Shown here: positions 7,817 through 16,299 of the stretch, piece after piece
Layout: every line of letters begins with the position of its first letter
Position numbering within the stretch: position 1 is the stretch's first letter
From: Pedobacter psychrophilus
GTDB lineage: Bacteria > Bacteroidota > Bacteroidia > Sphingobacteriales > Sphingobacteriaceae
DNA: 64,000 nucleotides
Direction: 5' to 3'
Assembly: GCF_001652725.1 (NCBI RefSeq)
Contig: NZ_LWHJ01000032.1
Coordinates: 92,158-156,157, forward strand
Position numbers and translations under genes: made by a program
The notes under the pieces: model-generated
What the model saw: the letters and a program-made list of their open reading frames with translations, nothing else
What the model was told of the DNA's origin: nothing
Database searches by the model: none

Positions 7817-8010
7817 TTTCGGAAATTGGATTAATGAGTTTGAATTCTGGAACAAGCTTAATGTTTACTACTTTGCCATCAATATAATGACGAGTAAATT
7901 CTGCCTTATCTCCAAAGGTATATTTTCTAGTATCGGGTACTACAGATTCTTCTGTAATAAAATAGGCATGTTTATAAAAAAATTAATATGCCAATAAATG
8001 CTTTTTTCAT
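7809..8010 (-). pseudogene. Small exported protein gene, frameshifted in a T7 run
   Basis: An ATG at 8010 opens MKKAFIGILIFL, a signal-peptide-like start, then hits a stop after a run of seven T. Removing one T restores an open frame of about 65 codons through YKHAYFITEESVVPDTRKY and DKAEFTRHYIDGKVVNIK, ending at 7809 inside the phosphodiesterase start (ATGATTAA overlap). The restored protein is unrecognised. The tight overlap suggests it once was, or still is, coupled to the phosphodiesterase. The break could be a real mutation, phase variation in the homopolymer, or an assembly error. Confidence 0.45.
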
Positions 8011-8200
8011 CGATAAAGAAATGATTTAAAACAAATTTAGCAATTTGCTGCAATTAGATGATTGCCAAAAGTGTTTATAAAAAATTATAATTTCCTATTT
8101 AACTGTTTTTCCATTGCTTTAATGGCTCTTGGCCTATTTCTAAAAACTAAATTAAAAATGCTTGTCTTTTATGCTTGATAAATAATTATACACCCAACCC

Positions 8201-8231
8201 TTTGATATTTAAATTGATAGTTCTATCTTTG
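8201..8231 (+). promoter_or_regulatory. Ribosomal protein operon promoter (TTTG-N19-TATCTTTG)
   Basis: TTTG at 8201-8204 and TATCTTTG at 8224-8231 are separated by 19 bases, an exact match to the Bacteroidota housekeeping promoter. It lies 53 bases before rplM. The 14-mer TATCTTTGCAGTCC recurs at 35742 in front of the tRNA genes. Confidence 0.85.
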
Positions 8232-8283
8232 CAGTCCCTAAAATTTGGGGATATTATATAATTAATCATTTAAATTAAAGCAA
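8232..8283 (+). promoter_or_regulatory. 5' leader of rplM with small hairpin (possible L13 autoregulatory leader)
   Basis: The predicted transcript begins near CAGTCCC. TCCC (8235-8238) can pair with GGGGA (8247-8251) in a short hairpin, followed by an A/T-rich stretch up to the GTG start. L13 leader motifs have been described for Bacteroidia, and this position is right for one, but the match to that model cannot be tested by eye. Confidence 0.35.
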
Positions 8284-8727
8284 GTGAATACGTTAAGTTA
8301 CAAAACTGTCTCTGCAAATAATAAAACCGTTGACAAACAATGGGTTGTTGTTGACGCTGAAGGAGAGATTTTGGGGCGCTTGTCTTCTAACATCGCTAAG
8401 GTGATCAGAGGAAAAAACAAGCCATCGTTTACCCCACACGTAGACTGCGGCGATAATGTAATCGTTATCAATGCAGACAAGGTTAAATTGACAGGAGATA
8501 AGATGTCTGACAAGGTTTATGTTAGATATACTGGTTATCCAGGTGGTCAGCGTTTCATTACTCCAAAAGAGTTGATGCAAAAACACCCAACTCGTATTAT
8601 TGAGAAGGCTGTACGTGGGATGTTACCTAAGAACAGGTTAGGAAGAGCAATCTTCAAAAACTTGTATATCTACGCAGGAAACGAACATCCGCATGTTGCA
8701 CAAAACCCTAAAGAACTTAAATTTTAA
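8284..8727 (+). CDS. rplM: 50S ribosomal protein L13
   Basis: The 147-residue protein has the L13 signatures WVVVDAEGEILGRLSS near the N-terminus, GDNVIVINADKVKLTG in the middle and RAVRGMLPKNRLGR near 115. It is full length and is a large-subunit assembly protein. The start codon is GTG (VNTLSYKTVSA, read as Met). It heads the operon rplM-rpsI-rpsB-tsf, with rpsI starting 18 bases later, and is driven by the strong promoter at 8201-8231. Confidence 0.97.
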   Translation: MNTLSYKTVSANNKTVDKQWVVVDAEGEILGRLSSNIAKVIRGKNKPSFTPHVDCGDNVIVINADKVKLTGDKMSDKVYVRYTGYPGGQRFITPKELMQKHPTRIIEKAVRGMLPKNRLGRAIFKNLYIYAGNEHPHVAQNPKELKF

Positions 8728-8745
8728 ATTTAAAGGAGAAAAGAA

Positions 8746-9132
8746 ATGTCAGTTACTAATACTTCTGGAAGAAGAAAAACTGCAGTTGCCCGTATCTATT
8801 TAAAAGACGGCAACGGTACCATTACCGTAAACGGTAAAGATCATAAAGAATATTTCCCTACGTTGCCTTTGCAATACATTGTTAACCAAGCTTTTATTGT
8901 TGCGGAAGTAACAGGACAGTTTGATGTTAAAGTAAATGTTGCTGGTGGTGGGGTTAAAGGACAGGCTGAGGCCGTTCGTTTAGGTATTGCTAAAGCTATT
9001 GTTGAATTAGACCCAATTAGAAAACCTTCACTTAGAGCTAAAGGTATCATGACACGTGACAGCCGTATGGTTGAGCGTAAGAAACCAGGTAGAGCTAAGG
9101 CTAGAAAGAAATTCCAATTCAGTAAACGTTAA
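8746..9132 (+). CDS. rpsI: 30S ribosomal protein S9
   Basis: The 128-residue protein shows S9 motifs TSGRRKTAVARIYLKDG at the start, VNVAGGGVKGQAEAVRLGIA in the centre and the basic C-terminal tail RKKPGRAKARKKFQFSKR that reaches the ribosomal P site. It follows rplM closely, with a purine-rich AAAGGAGAAAAGAA just upstream, one of the few Shine-Dalgarno-like sequences in the window. Confidence 0.97.
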   Translation: MSVTNTSGRRKTAVARIYLKDGNGTITVNGKDHKEYFPTLPLQYIVNQAFIVAEVTGQFDVKVNVAGGGVKGQAEAVRLGIAKAIVELDPIRKPSLRAKGIMTRDSRMVERKKPGRAKARKKFQFSKR

Positions 9133-9150
9133 AATTCGGAGGACAAGACA

Positions 9151-10047
9151 ATGGCAAGAACAACTTATCAGGACTTATTGGATGCAGGTGTACATTTTGG
9201 TCACCTTACCCGCAAATGGAATCCGAAAATGGCTCAATATATTTTTATGGAGCGTAACGGAATTCACATAATCGACTTAAATAAAACTTTAACAAGAGTT
9301 GAAGAAGCAGCATCTGCTATCAAACAAATTGTTAAATCTGGTCGTAAAGTATTATTTGTTTCTACTAAGAAACAAGCTAAAGACATCGTTGCAGAATATG
9401 CAAAATCTGTAAACATGCCCTTCGTAACCGAAAGATGGTTAGGTGGTATGTTAACTAACTTTGCTACTGTTAGAAAGTCGATCAAGAAGATGACAAACAT
9501 CGACAAGATGACCAAAGATGGTACTTATGATGTACTTTCTAAAAAAGAAAAATTGATGATACAACGTGAGCGTATTAAATTAGAAAGCCTTTTAGGAGGT
9601 ATTGCTGATTTAAACCGTTTACCAGCTGCATTATTTTTAATTGATGTAAAGAAAGAGCATATCGCTGTTACTGAAGCTTTAAAGTTAAATATCCCAACTT
9701 TTGCAATGGTGGATACTAACTCTGATCCTTCTAACATTGATTTCCCAATCCCAGCTAACGATGATGCTACTAAATCTATCGCTTTAATTTCAGGAATCAT
9801 TATTGATGCCATTAAAGAAGGTTTAGAAGAACGTAAGCATGAGAAGGATGCTGAAAGCGATAAGGAAGCTGCTGCTGAAAAAGCAAAAATTGATGCGCCA
9901 GAAGCTAAAGAAGCAAAAACAGAAAGAGCACCTTCTGAAGGTGGCAAAAGAATCCGTAAAGGAGCTGATGCCTCTGAGCCAGTTGCTGTAGCTGAGCCTG
10001 TTGCTCAAGAAGCTACTGCTCCTGCTGAAGAATCAAAGGGAGAATAA
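9151..10047 (+). CDS. rpsB: 30S ribosomal protein S2 with long acidic/alanine-rich C-terminal extension
   Basis: Residues 1 to about 228 are canonical S2 (LLDAGVHFGHLTRKWNPKM, RWLGGMLTNFATVRKS, IPTFAMVDTNSDP, IDFPIPANDDATKSI). The protein then continues for about 70 residues of Glu/Lys/Ala-rich low-complexity sequence ending EESKGE, which is not part of the conserved fold and is probably disordered. The gene is third in the operon, 18 bases after rpsI, preceded by GGAGGA. Confidence 0.97.
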   Translation: MARTTYQDLLDAGVHFGHLTRKWNPKMAQYIFMERNGIHIIDLNKTLTRVEEAASAIKQIVKSGRKVLFVSTKKQAKDIVAEYAKSVNMPFVTERWLGGMLTNFATVRKSIKKMTNIDKMTKDGTYDVLSKKEKLMIQRERIKLESLLGGIADLNRLPAALFLIDVKKEHIAVTEALKLNIPTFAMVDTNSDPSNIDFPIPANDDATKSIALISGIIIDAIKEGLEERKHEKDAESDKEAAAEKAKIDAPEAKEAKTERAPSEGGKRIRKGADASEPVAVAEPVAQEATAPAEESKGE

Positions 10048-10180
10048 ACCCCTCTTTCCCCTAAAGGGGATGCCTATTATGGTGCTTTGCTATTCTAATT
10101 ATTAATTCACAAAATATTCACACCCAGTTCCTTTCTCCGCAGCTGGCGGAGGAGTTGGAAGGGTTCTAAAAATTCATAAA
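10048..10180. other. rpsB-tsf spacer with two hairpins
   Basis: This 133-base spacer holds TCCCCT-AA-AGGGGA (10057-10070) and a stronger hairpin CTCCGC-AGCTG-GCGGAG (10135-10151) that ends 30 bases before the tsf ATG. Neither is followed by a T-run, so they are unlikely to be full terminators. They may set the relative expression of tsf or be remnants of repeats. Confidence 0.5.
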
Positions 10181-11020
10181 ATGTCTACAGTACAAATTTC
10201 TGCAGCAGATGTAAACAAACTTCGTCAGCAAACTGGCGCAGGCATGATGGATTGCAAAAAAGCTTTAATGGAAGCTAACGGCGATTTTGAAGCTGCAACT
10301 GATTATTTACGTAAAAAAGGTGCTAAAGTAGCTGCTTCTCGTTCAGATAGAGATTCTAACGAAGGTGTTGTAATTGCTAAAACTACCACTGACGGTAAAA
10401 AAGGGATTATAATTGAAGTTAATTGCGAAACTGATTTCGTTGCTAAAAATGCCGATTTCGTTGCTTTTGCTCAAGCTATTGCTGATAAAGCAGTTGCGAC
10501 AAGTCCTACAACTATTGAAGAATTAGTTTCGTTAGAAATGGATGGTGCAAAAATCTCTGATTTAATCATTGATCAAACTGGTAAAATTGGCGAAAAAATT
10601 GGTGTCTCTAAATTCGAGATTGTTGAAGCTGAAAAAGTTATTGCTTACATTCATGGCAATTACCGTTTAGCTGTTTTGGTTGGTTTTAACCAAGATGGTG
10701 AGGGCTTAGACGAAGCTGGAAAAGATGTTGCTATGCAAATTGCAGCAATGAGTCCAGTTGGGGTTGATAAAGAAGATGTTGATTCTAGAATTATCGAAAA
10801 GGAATTAGAAATTGCTAAAGAGCAAATTAGAGCAGAAGGTAAGCCTGAAGCGATGATTGAAAAAATTGCTGCTGGTAAACTAAACAAATTCTACAAAGAA
10901 CAAACTTTATTAAATCAAGAATTTGTTAAGGATTCTTCTAAAGATATCCGTAAATTTTTGGACGATACTAACAAAGGCTTAACAGTTACAGCTTTTAAAA
11001 GAGTTGTTTTAGGAGCTTAG
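10181..11020 (+). CDS. tsf: Translation elongation factor Ts
   Basis: The 279-residue protein is full length for EF-Ts. The N-terminal UBA-like domain has VNKLRQQTGAGMMDCKKAL, followed by the signature EVNCETDFVAKN near residue 84 and the C-terminal KFYKEQTLLNQEFVKD. It exchanges GDP for GTP on EF-Tu. Placement after rpsB is conserved across bacteria. A strong terminator follows at 11076-11104. Confidence 0.97.
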   Translation: MSTVQISAADVNKLRQQTGAGMMDCKKALMEANGDFEAATDYLRKKGAKVAASRSDRDSNEGVVIAKTTTDGKKGIIIEVNCETDFVAKNADFVAFAQAIADKAVATSPTTIEELVSLEMDGAKISDLIIDQTGKIGEKIGVSKFEIVEAEKVIAYIHGNYRLAVLVGFNQDGEGLDEAGKDVAMQIAAMSPVGVDKEDVDSRIIEKELEIAKEQIRAEGKPEAMIEKIAAGKLNKFYKEQTLLNQEFVKDSSKDIRKFLDDTNKGLTVTAFKRVVLGA

Positions 11021-11075
11021 TTTCTAGATTTAAGAAATAAGAAGCAAGAGTTAAGACCTTGCAAACTTTATATAA

Positions 11076-11104
11076 ATCCTCACCTTTTAGGTGGGGATTT
11101 TTTG
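11076..11104 (+). terminator. Intrinsic terminator after tsf
   Basis: ATCCTCACC (11076-11084) pairs with GGTGGGGAT (11090-11098) over a TTTTA loop, with one G-U, followed by TTTTTG. It closes the rplM-tsf operon. A closely similar hairpin ends the 15264-16178 gene. Confidence 0.9.
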
Positions 11105-11125
11105 TTTATAATTTTCGCCACTAAT

Positions 11126-11204
11126 TTCACTAATCTATATCGATTTTAATCCAAACGCAGCAATCAAGAAAATCCTAGAATTCTGTAAATCAAGATTCAG
11201 ACAA
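11126..11204 (+). repeat. Dispersed repeat, family B, copy 1
   Basis: The sequence from TTCACTAATCTATATCG through AAGAAAATCCTAGAATTCTG to AAGATTCAGACAA is repeated with a few substitutions at 16300-16379; a shorter inverted relative is at 22274-22310. It follows the tsf terminator and precedes the ECF sigma gene. No reading frame crosses it. Confidence 0.75.
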
Positions 11205-11324
11205 TTTTACTAGAAATGAATTAAGAATAATAAGTTTATTTTGTTCTCAATTTATATCTCACTCTAAATTAGGGTAAGCTAATAGTAGTTCGGTATATAG
11301 TTGTACTTGTAATATTTCAATTGA

Positions 11325-11813
11325 TTGGAAAAAGAAGATTTCAAATTCTTATTTGACAGCTATTTTGATAGTATAAAGAACTATGTTTTTTATAGAGTTG
11401 GTGACATGGATATTGCAACTGATATCACCCAGGATGTATTTGTTAAAATTTGGGAAAAGCAGATGATACTCGATTTAAAAAATGCTAAATATCTTCTATA
11501 TAAAATAGCTAAGGATATGTTGATTAGTAAATATAGAAGGTTAGAAGTGGAAGCAAAATATACAAATAGAATGCAAATGCAACTTACTGAGCTAGTTATT
11601 GATACATCTTATGACTATAAACAACTACAAAATAATTATCAGATAGCATTAGTACAATTGCCAGAAAAACAACGTACTGTTTTTATGATGAGCAGGATGG
11701 AAGAATTAAAGTATGCTGAAATTGCCGAAAGGCTAGATATAAGCATTAAGACAGTTGAAAAAAGAATGTCTAATGCATTAATTTATTTAAGAAAAGTATT
11801 AAAACATGAGTAG
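11325..11813 (+). CDS. ECF-type RNA polymerase sigma-70 factor
   Basis: The 162-residue protein has sigma region 2 (YVFYRVGDMDIATDITQDVF, then IWEK) and region 4 (LPEKQRTVFMMSRMEELKYA followed by a helix-turn-helix), as in the Bacteroidota FecI-like group. The first available start after an in-frame TGA is TTG at 11325; no ATG gives a complete region 2. It overlaps the FecR gene by 8 bases, the usual sigma/anti-sigma arrangement, and should drive transcription of its own cluster in response to a substrate sensed by the receptor at 12617. Confidence 0.93.
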   Translation: MEKEDFKFLFDSYFDSIKNYVFYRVGDMDIATDITQDVFVKIWEKQMILDLKNAKYLLYKIAKDMLISKYRRLEVEAKYTNRMQMQLTELVIDTSYDYKQLQNNYQIALVQLPEKQRTVFMMSRMEELKYAEIAERLDISIKTVEKRMSNALIYLRKVLKHE

Positions 11814-12675
11814 TTTAAACGATAAGGGTTTTAATGAAGACCCTGTAAACTTCATCAATAAGCTTAAACCAATTGAAGCTAAAAGGAGTAAAGAAGCAGT
11901 ATGGTCAACGCTTGAATTGATGCTTGATAAACCTCTAAAAAAACAAGGTAATGTTATTTCTAAGAATAGTAGAAAATGGCAAATTGCGGCAAGCTTAATT
12001 TTTGTAATGCTTTTTGCATCGGTATTTGGCAGCAAATTTTATAAAAAATCGGTAAGAGCAATTGCTGGAAAACAAGAAATAGCGTTTTTACCAGATGGTT
12101 CTGAGGTGCATTTAAATTCTAAGTCTGAAATTTCTTATAACCCAATTTGGTGGAAAGTTAATAGAGAAGTTGATTTAAAAGGTGAAGCTTTTTTCAAAGT
12201 AAAAAAAGGAAAGAAATTTACAGTGGTTTCTAATATTGGCATCACTACGGTTGTTGGTACAAGTTTTAATATTTTTGCCAGAAACAATCATTATGTAGTT
12301 ACTTGCTTAACAGGAAAGGTAAAGGTGGTTTCTGTAAAAACAAAACAGGAAACATTAATTACTCCTAATCAAATGGTTAGGTTTTCTGATGATGGAAAAA
12401 TCCAATTAAATTCAAACGTTAATGCTAAATTAGCAACTTATTGGAGCGTAGGAAAGTTTGTTTTTACACAAGTTGCCTTGGATGAAGTTTTATCTGAAAT
12501 TGAATTACGTTACGGTGTAAAAATAGAAAACTTAAGTAATTCTAAAGAGTTATACACTGGAAACTTCAATAAAGAAAACGATATAGAATTAGCCCTAAAC
12601 CTAGTTTGCAAACCTTTTGGACTTGAATATAAAAAATTGCCTTCTGGGGCATACCTTATACAAAGAACACTTTAA
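11806..12675 (+). CDS. FecR-family anti-sigma factor
   Basis: The 289-residue protein has a cytoplasmic N-terminus of about 55 residues, one membrane segment (WQIAASLIFVMLFASVFG), a periplasmic FecR domain (FLPDGSEVHLNSKSEISYNP, GEAFFKVKKGKKFTV, GTSFNIFARN) and a C-terminal DUF4974-like domain (FTQVALDEVLSEIELRYGVK). It would hold the sigma factor at the membrane and release it when the STN domain of the outer-membrane receptor signals. It overlaps the sigma gene by 8 bases, and the downstream receptor gene probably begins within its 3' end. Confidence 0.93.
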   Translation: MSSLNDKGFNEDPVNFINKLKPIEAKRSKEAVWSTLELMLDKPLKKQGNVISKNSRKWQIAASLIFVMLFASVFGSKFYKKSVRAIAGKQEIAFLPDGSEVHLNSKSEISYNPIWWKVNREVDLKGEAFFKVKKGKKFTVVSNIGITTVVGTSFNIFARNNHYVVTCLTGKVKVVSVKTKQETLITPNQMVRFSDDGKIQLNSNVNAKLATYWSVGKFVFTQVALDEVLSEIELRYGVKIENLSNSKELYTGNFNKENDIELALNLVCKPFGLEYKKLPSGAYLIQRTL

Positions 12676-15181
12676 ACTAAAGGCGTTTGCCTTTATCATA
12701 ATTACACTATTATTAGCTAACGTATCTGCCTTTTCTCAAGAAAAGATACAGGTAACGGCATATAATATTGGTTTAAATAAAGTAATTACGAATCTTAGGG
12801 ATAAATATAATATTGATGTTTCTTTTAATGATGATAAATTAAATGCCTATAAAATAAATTTGCAAAAGGAATTTAGTTCATCAGATAAGGCATTAAGATA
12901 TATTTTAAAGGGATTGCCTCTTAAATTAGAATTGATAAACAACGTTTATGTTATCAGTGATTTAAAGCAAGTAAAGCAATTAAATTATATCTTAAGCGGC
13001 AATATTTCCGATGATATTAGTAACGAAACACTGCCTTTTTCTACCGTAGTCATTAATGGTTTATCCTTAATTTCCGATCAAAAGGGAAATTTTTCTTTCT
13101 CTTCTAAAACAGATAGCATTTTTAAACTGCAAGTATCTTATTTGGGATTTATGAAACTAGATACTTTGGTTGATGCCAAAAATTATTTAGTTATAAAACT
13201 AAAAAATAATAATATCCAATTAACAGAAGTGATATTAAGTTCTGCTCAAAAAGATATTGAAAGCAATACATTTTATAGTGCTGGTAATTTAAAAATTAAC
13301 CATAGTGTTGGCGAAAATTTACCTGGAGGAAGTGACAACTCCGTTTATAATCTATTGCGTTTACAGCCCGGTATTTTAGCGTCTGGCGAGCAAGCTAATG
13401 ATCTATTGATTTGGGGAAGTTATAAAGGGCAAACTAAAGTATCCTTTGATGGCTTTACTTTATTTGGAGTAAGGAATTTTAATGATAATATTGGAGCAAT
13501 TAACCCTCTTATCGCTAAGGATTTAAACATACAGAAAGGAGGTTATGGCGTTTCTCAAGGAGATAGGGTTGGGGGAATTGTTGATATTACTGGTATAGAA
13601 GGAAACACCATTAAACCTTCGCTTAAAATCGGGCTAAATAATTTAACCCTTAACGGAATTATAACTACTCCTCTTTTTAAAAATACCGCTTTAGTTATCG
13701 CCGCAAGGCAAACTTATTATAACGTATACAATCCATATCAATTAAGTGTTAATGTGCAAAACAGACAAAGAACATCTGATGTTATAGATTTTAATGTTGT
13801 TCCAAATTATGATTTTAATGATCTGAACCTTAAGTTTTCTGGAAAATCTATAACAGGAGACAATTATTATATAAGCTTATACAAAGGCAACGATGATTTT
13901 TCTTCCTTATTTAATACTATACAGGGGCGGTTTAAAATTAATGGTGATGATGAAGAGAAAAACAACCAATATGGAGGGGCGGCCAACTACAGTAAGATTT
14001 GGCAAAAGGGCTCAATATCAAATATTACACTTTCGTCATCAAGATTAAAAAACCAAAGTGATAACAACACTATTATAAATTTTAATAATAATAATCAAAA
14101 TTTTAGTACGCTTATAGATTTGCTAAACAATAATATAACAGAACAATCTGTTAAGTTAACTCATCTATTACCCATAGTTACAAATAACAATTTTTTGCTC
14201 GGTGCAGGTTATATATATGATCAAACCTTATTAACAAGGGATTCTTTAAACTTTAGAAAACTGTATGAGCAAAATAGTAGTAATAGACTATATGCATTTA
14301 TAGAAAACAATTATTTTATAAGCCCTAAACTTAAGATTACTCCAGGATTAAGAGTTGATTATGCCGGTAATTTAAACAAAGCTTATTTGCAACCAAGATT
14401 GGCAATAAAGTATCAAGTAAATAATCAATTTAAACTTTCTGGGTCTTGGGGAGTTTATAATCAATTTATTGCGTACAACGCTACTGTTGATGAACAAGGT
14501 AACCTTAAATATAATTGGACCGTTTGTGACAATAAAAAAACGCCCATATATGATGCCCAACATTGGGTTTTAGGAGCTAATTATCAAAAAAATAATTGGT
14601 CGGTTGATGGCGATTTTTATTACAGAACAACAACTGGTATTACAAAATACATTCAAACAAAAACTACTAGAACTAACTTAATAGGAAATGGTAGGGCAAT
14701 AGGACTAGATGTTTTAATCAAAAAAAATTATAAAGGAAGTACAGCCTGGGTTGGTTACACATTAAGTCAAACAACAGAACAATATCCCATTAAAATCAAC
14801 AATAAAACAATAAATAATCAGTATCAAAGGGCGCCACAAGATCAACGTCATGAAGTTAAAATTGCCACTATTATAAATTTTGCGCCATTTTATTTATCTG
14901 CTAATTATGTTTACGGTTCAGGTTTTCCAAGTACTAATCCTCTTGATAATCAAAATGATAATGTTTTGCCTTATAGCCGATTTGATACTGCTTTAAATTA
15001 TAAGTTTTATAAAAAACGGTATGGCTTAGAAACAGGGATATCTATCTTAAATCTATTCAATACACAAAATCTTAAAATCAATAATTTAGAAAGAATACCT
15101 ACCGAGCAAACAAGCACATTAAATATCTACAATCAGGCGGTTCCCTTTACGCCAACCTTATTTCTAAATATTTCATTATAA
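12617..15181 (+). CDS. TonB-dependent outer membrane receptor with STN signalling domain
   Basis: The protein is up to 854 residues. After a hydrophobic signal sequence (FIIITLLLANVSAFSQ) comes an STN domain (VTAYNIGLNKVITNLRDKY), which contacts FecR; a carboxypeptidase-regulatory-like domain (about residues 130-200); a plug (NLLRLQPGILASGEQANDLL); and a beta-barrel ending in LFLNISL. It is shorter than SusC (about 1000 residues) and no SusD gene follows. No ATG precedes the signal sequence: the TTG at 12617, or TTG at 12623, would overlap fecR by about 50-60 bases. The substrate is unknown. Confidence 0.88.
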   Translation: MDLNIKNCLLGHTLYKEHFKLKAFAFIIITLLLANVSAFSQEKIQVTAYNIGLNKVITNLRDKYNIDVSFNDDKLNAYKINLQKEFSSSDKALRYILKGLPLKLELINNVYVISDLKQVKQLNYILSGNISDDISNETLPFSTVVINGLSLISDQKGNFSFSSKTDSIFKLQVSYLGFMKLDTLVDAKNYLVIKLKNNNIQLTEVILSSAQKDIESNTFYSAGNLKINHSVGENLPGGSDNSVYNLLRLQPGILASGEQANDLLIWGSYKGQTKVSFDGFTLFGVRNFNDNIGAINPLIAKDLNIQKGGYGVSQGDRVGGIVDITGIEGNTIKPSLKIGLNNLTLNGIITTPLFKNTALVIAARQTYYNVYNPYQLSVNVQNRQRTSDVIDFNVVPNYDFNDLNLKFSGKSITGDNYYISLYKGNDDFSSLFNTIQGRFKINGDDEEKNNQYGGAANYSKIWQKGSISNITLSSSRLKNQSDNNTIINFNNNNQNFSTLIDLLNNNITEQSVKLTHLLPIVTNNNFLLGAGYIYDQTLLTRDSLNFRKLYEQNSSNRLYAFIENNYFISPKLKITPGLRVDYAGNLNKAYLQPRLAIKYQVNNQFKLSGSWGVYNQFIAYNATVDEQGNLKYNWTVCDNKKTPIYDAQHWVLGANYQKNNWSVDGDFYYRTTTGITKYIQTKTTRTNLIGNGRAIGLDVLIKKNYKGSTAWVGYTLSQTTEQYPIKINNKTINNQYQRAPQDQRHEVKIATIINFAPFYLSANYVYGSGFPSTNPLDNQNDNVLPYSRFDTALNYKFYKKRYGLETGISILNLFNTQNLKINNLERIPTEQTSTLNIYNQAVPFTPTLFLNISL

Positions 15182-15263
15182 AATTAGGGTATTCATTATT
15201 CTACACGGTTTAAATATAACCAGCAACAAGCTGGTAGCAATTATAAATTTAAACCCAGTAAAT

Positions 15264-16178
15264 ATGAAATCGTTAATTAAAAGAAATTTTCTTTTTTTAG
15301 CCTGTATGGCTTTGGCTTTTACGGCTTGTAAAAAAACTGACAGTATTGATAATTTGGATAATGCGCTTTTAGAAAATGGAGCAGTAGCAATTGCTGCAAC
15401 TGAAAGTGTAATTGGCAATTTTAATCCTCCAAAAGATTCTCTTTATGCAATTGGTGCTTGCCAAAGAGATCACAAAAGAGTGATGATTTTAGCAGCAGAT
15501 TTACGGCCTAATATAACAGCATATTTAAATGCTAATTATGCAGGTTATACTTTTATAAAAGCATTTAGTACCGCAATAAAGGGAAGCACAACAATTGATG
15601 GCTATGTTGTTGGTTTTATTTTTAATGGAAAACCTGTAGCACTAAGATTTACAGCTGAGGGAGTTTTTGTTAAAGTTTTAGAACTAAGAGAAGGTTCCGA
15701 TTTGAGAAAAAACCGTGATCATCATGATGGAGGATGTTTTGACAATAGAGATGGTAAACAAAGGGATAGTTTGGCGATCGCTAATTTATCTGCAAGTATT
15801 AAATCATATATGACTACCAATTATCCTAAAGATACTTTAAAAGGAGCTTGGTTAAATAAGGATTTAAGCATTGTTTTAGTGAGTAAAAATGTTACTTTTT
15901 TTGCTAATATTTTTAAAGTAGACGGAACTTTTATCGTTAGAAATGCAATTCCAAGTCATGGGGGACAAGATAAAGAAATACAACAAAGCGCACTTCCTGC
16001 AAATACTTTAAGTTACTTAAATACAACTTATCCAAACTACGTATTTAAAAAAGCATTTTCTGCATCAGAGAGAGGGGTTATAAAAGGTTATTTGGTAATT
16101 ATTGATGCCAACTTAACCAAATATGCTATTCTTTTTGATTCTAGTGGTGTGTTTGTTAGTGCCAAGTCGGTAAGATAA
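15264..16178 (+). CDS. PepSY-like repeat lipoprotein
   Basis: The 304-residue protein has a lipoprotein signal peptide (FLACMALAFTAC, Cys about residue 21). Three related segments of about 60 residues follow, each of the form Y-L-N-x-N/T-Y-P/A-x-Y-x-F-x-K-A-F then a beta-hairpin (TAYLNANYAGYTFIKAFS; KSYMTTNYPKDTLKGAW; LSYLNTTYPNYVFKKAFS). This matches the PepSY-like (beta-lactamase-inhibitor-like) fold. It probably faces the periplasm or cell surface and may be the partner of the STN receptor just upstream, replacing the missing SusD, but this is inference. Confidence 0.75.
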   Translation: MKSLIKRNFLFLACMALAFTACKKTDSIDNLDNALLENGAVAIAATESVIGNFNPPKDSLYAIGACQRDHKRVMILAADLRPNITAYLNANYAGYTFIKAFSTAIKGSTTIDGYVVGFIFNGKPVALRFTAEGVFVKVLELREGSDLRKNRDHHDGGCFDNRDGKQRDSLAIANLSASIKSYMTTNYPKDTLKGAWLNKDLSIVLVSKNVTFFANIFKVDGTFIVRNAIPSHGGQDKEIQQSALPANTLSYLNTTYPNYVFKKAFSASERGVIKGYLVIIDANLTKYAILFDSSGVFVSAKSVR

Positions 16179-16200
16179 TTTCAGCAATAAATTGAGTTAT

Positions 16201-16228
16201 AAAATCCTCGTCTTTAGACGGGGATTTT
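16201..16228 (+). terminator. Intrinsic terminator after the PepSY-like lipoprotein gene
   Basis: AAAATCCTCGTC pairs with GACGGGGATTTT over a TTTA loop (12 bp with one G-U). The flanking A/T tracts could allow bidirectional function. It closes the sigma/FecR/receptor cluster. Confidence 0.8.
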
Positions 16229-16299
16229 AAGTTTACAACTTTTTTTGTCACTAATTTGTCTAATAATCACAAATCTGTTTGGATATACATGGTTTAGAT

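Noticed and set aside
15264..16178. SusD homologue paired with the STN receptor
   Set aside because: The protein is too short and shows three PepSY-like repeats instead of the SusD TPR-like fold and its motifs.
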